Assembly (NCBI RefSeq): GCF_023159225.1
Contig: NC_063181.1
Coordinates: 21,354,073 to 21,418,072 of the forward strand
Direction of reading: 5' to 3'
DNA from: Perognathus longimembris pacificus
Lineage: Eukaryota > Chordata > Mammalia > Rodentia > Heteromyidae
DNA: 64,000 bases
Shown: piece by piece, positions 60,712 through 64,000 of the stretch
How the letters are laid out: the number at the start of each line of letters is the position of its first letter
Position numbering within the stretch: the stretch's first letter is position 1
Notes under the pieces: model-generated
Database searches by the model: none
Seen by the model: only the letters and a program-made list of their open reading frames with translations
Told to the model about the DNA's origin: nothing
Program-made: the position numbers and the translations under genes

Positions 60712-60898
60712 CTGTCTTGGGGCTTGAACACAGGGCCTAAGCATTGTCCATGGCTTCTTTTTGCTCAAGGCTAGCACTCTACTACTTGAGCCACAGTGCC
60801 ACCTCTGGCTTTTTCTATATATGTGATGATGAGGAATCAAACACAGAGCTTCCTGTATATGAGACAGACACTCTACCACTAGGCCATACTCCCAGCCC
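60678..60898 (-). mobile_element. Dimeric ID-like SINE with long T-run tail
   Basis: Minus strand. The tail is about 31 T (60678-60709), then gcctgtcttggggcttga, right half, left half ending cccagcc. ctcaatt occurs at both sides (60672-60678 and 60898-60904), a short possible target duplication. It is moderately diverged even though its tail is unbroken. Confidence 0.93.
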
Positions 60899-60904
60899 TC
60901 AATT

Positions 60905-61832
60905 GTTTGATTAATGGCATGGACAGGCAGCTTGTTTTGATGGAGAAGTTAGTCTTTTTTAAACGTGTCTGAGATTTCAACAGTAGTAGAATATATATGT
61001 CTAAGAGTCTTGTAGGTTAAAGTCAATTCTTCATATCTGAATGATATTTAAGTAAGAGTAGGCAATAATGGTACAGAAAAATCACCCAACAAATGTGTAG
61101 GGGTGTGACCATTTACATCAGATAGGACAATTGATATTGTTGGTAAAAGAAGGGAGAGGGCAAGAGCAATAGTGAAACTTAAATTTTACATTGGCAATTC
61201 CAAAAGCTGCCAATGAACTGACAAATAGCCCCTAGTACAGTCCAGAATGTTATTTCTATGATGTTATATGGTCTACCCCAAATCGATTGATAAGCCTATT
61301 TCTCTATCGAGGAATTTTCTTTAGATAATAAATCTTTCTACTGAAGATACATCAAAGCGCATTCAGTTCCTTTATCTTCAAAGTCTATTTGGAAAGTCAA
61401 TTTTTTTTTCTCAAAGGTATATGTTTCCATGAATTCATCACCCCCACACACAACTAAAGCCCTTATATTAAAACTCAAGTAGAAGTTCTGACCGAACATT
61501 CTTAATCTTGCATGAAAGTTTGACTGCTTATTTTTTATTGTGAAGTTAAGATGTGTAAGTACCTACTATATCTTAATGAAAATGTAATACTTAGCTTTTG
61601 TGATTTTCCTAATGCAAAAAGAAAATTGGCAGACATATATTTAGAGCTGTAAAAACTCAGAACAAATCCTGAGTACATATGAATAAATAGTGGACAATTA
61701 CATGCTTATATAAATACTAGAAAAAAACATTATACTAAAATATATGATTAAAGGTAACTTCTAAATACCAATGCTTAATCTTATAGTGGATTCTCAAGTA
61801 ATATTTGCACTAGTGTGAGTTTAAATAGGAAG

Positions 61833-61872
<40 letters not shown>

Positions 61873-63865
61873 TTTAAAGGACAGTTTTTCTTTGGTTAAT
61901 TTACTTAATTATACCCAAGACTGTGTGGCAAAAAACACAGAACATTTGGTGTTATTTTATATACTAAAAGCTTATTCTTTGGTAAATCAATTATTCTAGA
62001 AGTGGCCGTGGATCTAACCCCATTCTACTGTGTAAGAAAATATATGCAATGCATAATACAGCAAATCGATGCACTAGCTTTATCTTTTATTCACTTTATT
62101 TTCCTAGACTGTAATTTGCCTAGCTCAAGTAGAGGTATAATCAAATTTTTAATCTTAGAATTATGAAAGATCTATAATAGTAAGTCAGATATTTAGTACT
62201 TAAATTGGTGTCTGGAGATATCCTTCAGTGCCCTTCTCATTCAACCCAGGGAGCTTATAGCATTTACTAGCCATTTATAAATGAAGTAATTCCAGTCATA
62301 AATCTTAGCAGGCAATCGTTGTTGAATGCTACAAGTGCTCCATTAATTGGTATGAATATTGGCCCTTGTATGACTCAAAAGCCTTCTTTCTAGATTTTGT
62401 TTTTGTGTACTCAGCTATTGATGGAAAAATAAAAAGTAAATAAAACTTCACTGACTTAACTCTGGTCATTGCAACTGGGATTTCCAAATGCTAAGTGCTA
62501 ATGAATGATTTAAAAGTATGCTATTTCCTTATTCCTTTTAGGTTGTTCCGCTTTTGTCTCTCTCAAGGTCACTGGAAGGTCAGACTGAGAATAAACCGCA
62601 TGATGTAAACATACATAGTTGGGTCATGTTGCGGGAACAATCCTCTAGTCTCAACATATATTTCTAGGCTTTGAAAGTGTTGATTTAGAGACTAAGAACA
62701 GAATATTCTTTGATTTTACTTGTTCCAATATCCTCTGAAAGATTAAAATGTTACTGCTTAGATGTAATCAATAATGAGGATAAAGCAGATTTTAAAGCTC
62801 ATATTCATTTTAGTTATGGTTATCAAGATATAACTCACAGTGATTTATATAGAATTTCAGAAGTTATTCTTGTCGCAGGGATTTGAGTTGACCAATAATA
62901 TATTTAATAAAATTTCACATCAAAGAATCCCAAATACTATAGACTCATAGTTTCAAATTTTCCCTTTCCTCTTTTTATCACAGATATTAATTTTAAAGTA
63001 TGTATGCAGTCAAACTCTCTTTTTGTTTGGTGGATGGTAGAACAACCAAAACCTGGGAAAGCCAAGAAGCCATAGATGGTCAAACTAGAGCATTGTTTTC
63101 TTCTAATAGATTTGTGACTGAGAATAAGAGATGAAAGATTTTAGAAGTTTCCCTTGACACATAAATTCCCCTTCAACTGCATCATTCCAATGTGCTTTTC
63201 TTGTCACAGTATGGGATGTGCTACAGCTCTAAAATGATTGGCAATAGAAAACATTAAGTGCAAGAAATTAATTAAAATTTTTTTGTTGCCTAGAGGGTTA
63301 ATTTTACAGTTTTAGTGCAATCATTATTTATCATCTCTTGGTTTATGGGAAAGAATTAGTGTTATTAGCTATTAAATTATCCATGAAAATTCGACACTCC
63401 TCTAGACCAAACAAACCCTGAGGCTTGCTGATTTTCCCAGTGTGAAACATCTGTGGCTTCAACTAGAAAGAACTTAACATTGTCTAATTAGATTTTTAAG
63501 ATTTATAAGGTTCAAATACTCTATTATTAGAAACCTGAGAATTAGCACAGAAGTTTAAATTCTCACTTATTAAAGTTTATTTAAAACATCCTTAATAGCT
63601 ATACTTTAAAACAAGAGTTTTTTGATTCTTTATTTCATTGCAACCAACCAAAATATATTAGAATTCTATGATTAATTTGAAATTATATGCACAACTTTTT
63701 TGTAAATATCAGAAATAATTGTGATGAAGACAAGAAAATTTTACACTTAGCATTATTCTAAACCATCAAATGAAATGCTTATACAAATTGTAAGAGTATT
63801 GATCACTTTCTGATTCTGGATTATCTTTATAATAGAAGGCAAATAGCAACTTAAAAAATATTGGT
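60905..63865. other. Unique AT-rich non-coding sequence
   Basis: No gene or recognisable transposon apart from a GT repeat at 61834-61871. No open frame of note. Confidence 0.5.
61834..61871. repeat. GT dinucleotide repeat
   Basis: About 19 perfect GT units. Confidence 0.97.
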
Positions 63866-63870
63866 TTTAT

Positions 63871-63911
63871 CCCCTCTGTATCACTTTGACAATAAATAAA
63901 TTAATAAAAAA
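63871..63911 (+). mobile_element. Minimal L1 3' end, about 30 bases plus tail
   Basis: cccctctgtatcactttgac followed by aataaataaattaataaaaa is the very end of the L1 lineage seen at 6730 and 45664 (reverse complement). The flanking aaaaaatattggtttt (63854-63869) and aaaaaatgcttctttt (63906-63921) match at 12 of 16 bases, a possible target duplication. Confidence 0.7.
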
Positions 63912-64000
63912 TGCTTCTTTTAAAAACTTTCTGTAATGATTTCTCCTTTGACTCTTCAACATGGAAAAATGCTCAAAAGAAATTCAGATGTAGAATTGGA

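Overview
This window is nuclear, non-coding DNA from a rodent. Overall it is AT-rich. It carries several LINE-1 (L1) copies, a B1-like/ID-like composite SINE, and nine copies of a dimeric ID-like SINE with two tRNA-like halves. That dimer matches my recollection of the SINE of Geomyoidea (kangaroo rats, pocket mice, pocket gophers), so a heteromyid or geomyid rodent is the best guess. The assignment is an inference from repeats only. I found no host protein-coding exon, no tRNA, rRNA or known ncRNA gene, no CRISPR array and no prokaryotic feature. All long open frames belong to L1 or to simple repeats.

Layout. 1-6.7 kb: a TTCC/TCCC tract and one 5'-truncated L1 (minus strand). 6.7-9.9 kb: a second truncated minus-strand L1 beside a third L1 whose 5' part is inverted. 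9.9-25.5 kb: mostly old unique sequence with an L1 tail at 11.5 kb, SINEs at 14.1, 20.2, 22.3 and 24.8 kb, and a weak LTR-like stretch near 15 kb. 25.5-34.75 kb: a 5'-inverted L1 interrupted by a full-length 7.1-kb L1 (5'UTR, ORF1, ORF2, 3'UTR) that is bounded by a perfect 15-bp target-site duplication (TSD). 35-51 kb: SINEs, an L1 tail with a 21-bp minisatellite, an unexplained 155-bp direct duplication (41.0 and 43.2 kb), old L1 remnants at 45.4-46.6 kb and a CA repeat beside an ID element. 51-52.1 kb: another 5'-inverted L1 with a good TSD. 52-64 kb: unique sequence, scattered SINEs, GT repeats and a minimal L1 tail at 63.9 kb.

Nothing here works as an operon or multi-gene system. The functional logic is retrotransposition: L1 ORF1p and ORF2p supply the machinery, and the SINEs, with their Pol III A/B-box promoters and A-tails, are its passengers. 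The most informative features are the insertion structures: L1 inside L1, SINE inside SINE three times, three twin-priming inversions with three different junction types, and two L1 lineages with unrelated 3'UTRs. All L1 reading frames seen are broken, so no copy here looks autonomous. I did not find a convincing new biological system. The best candidates for something undescribed are the 155-bp duplicated unit, the 5'UTR of the full-length L1, and the expanded G-rich tract of the L1 tail at 39 kb.
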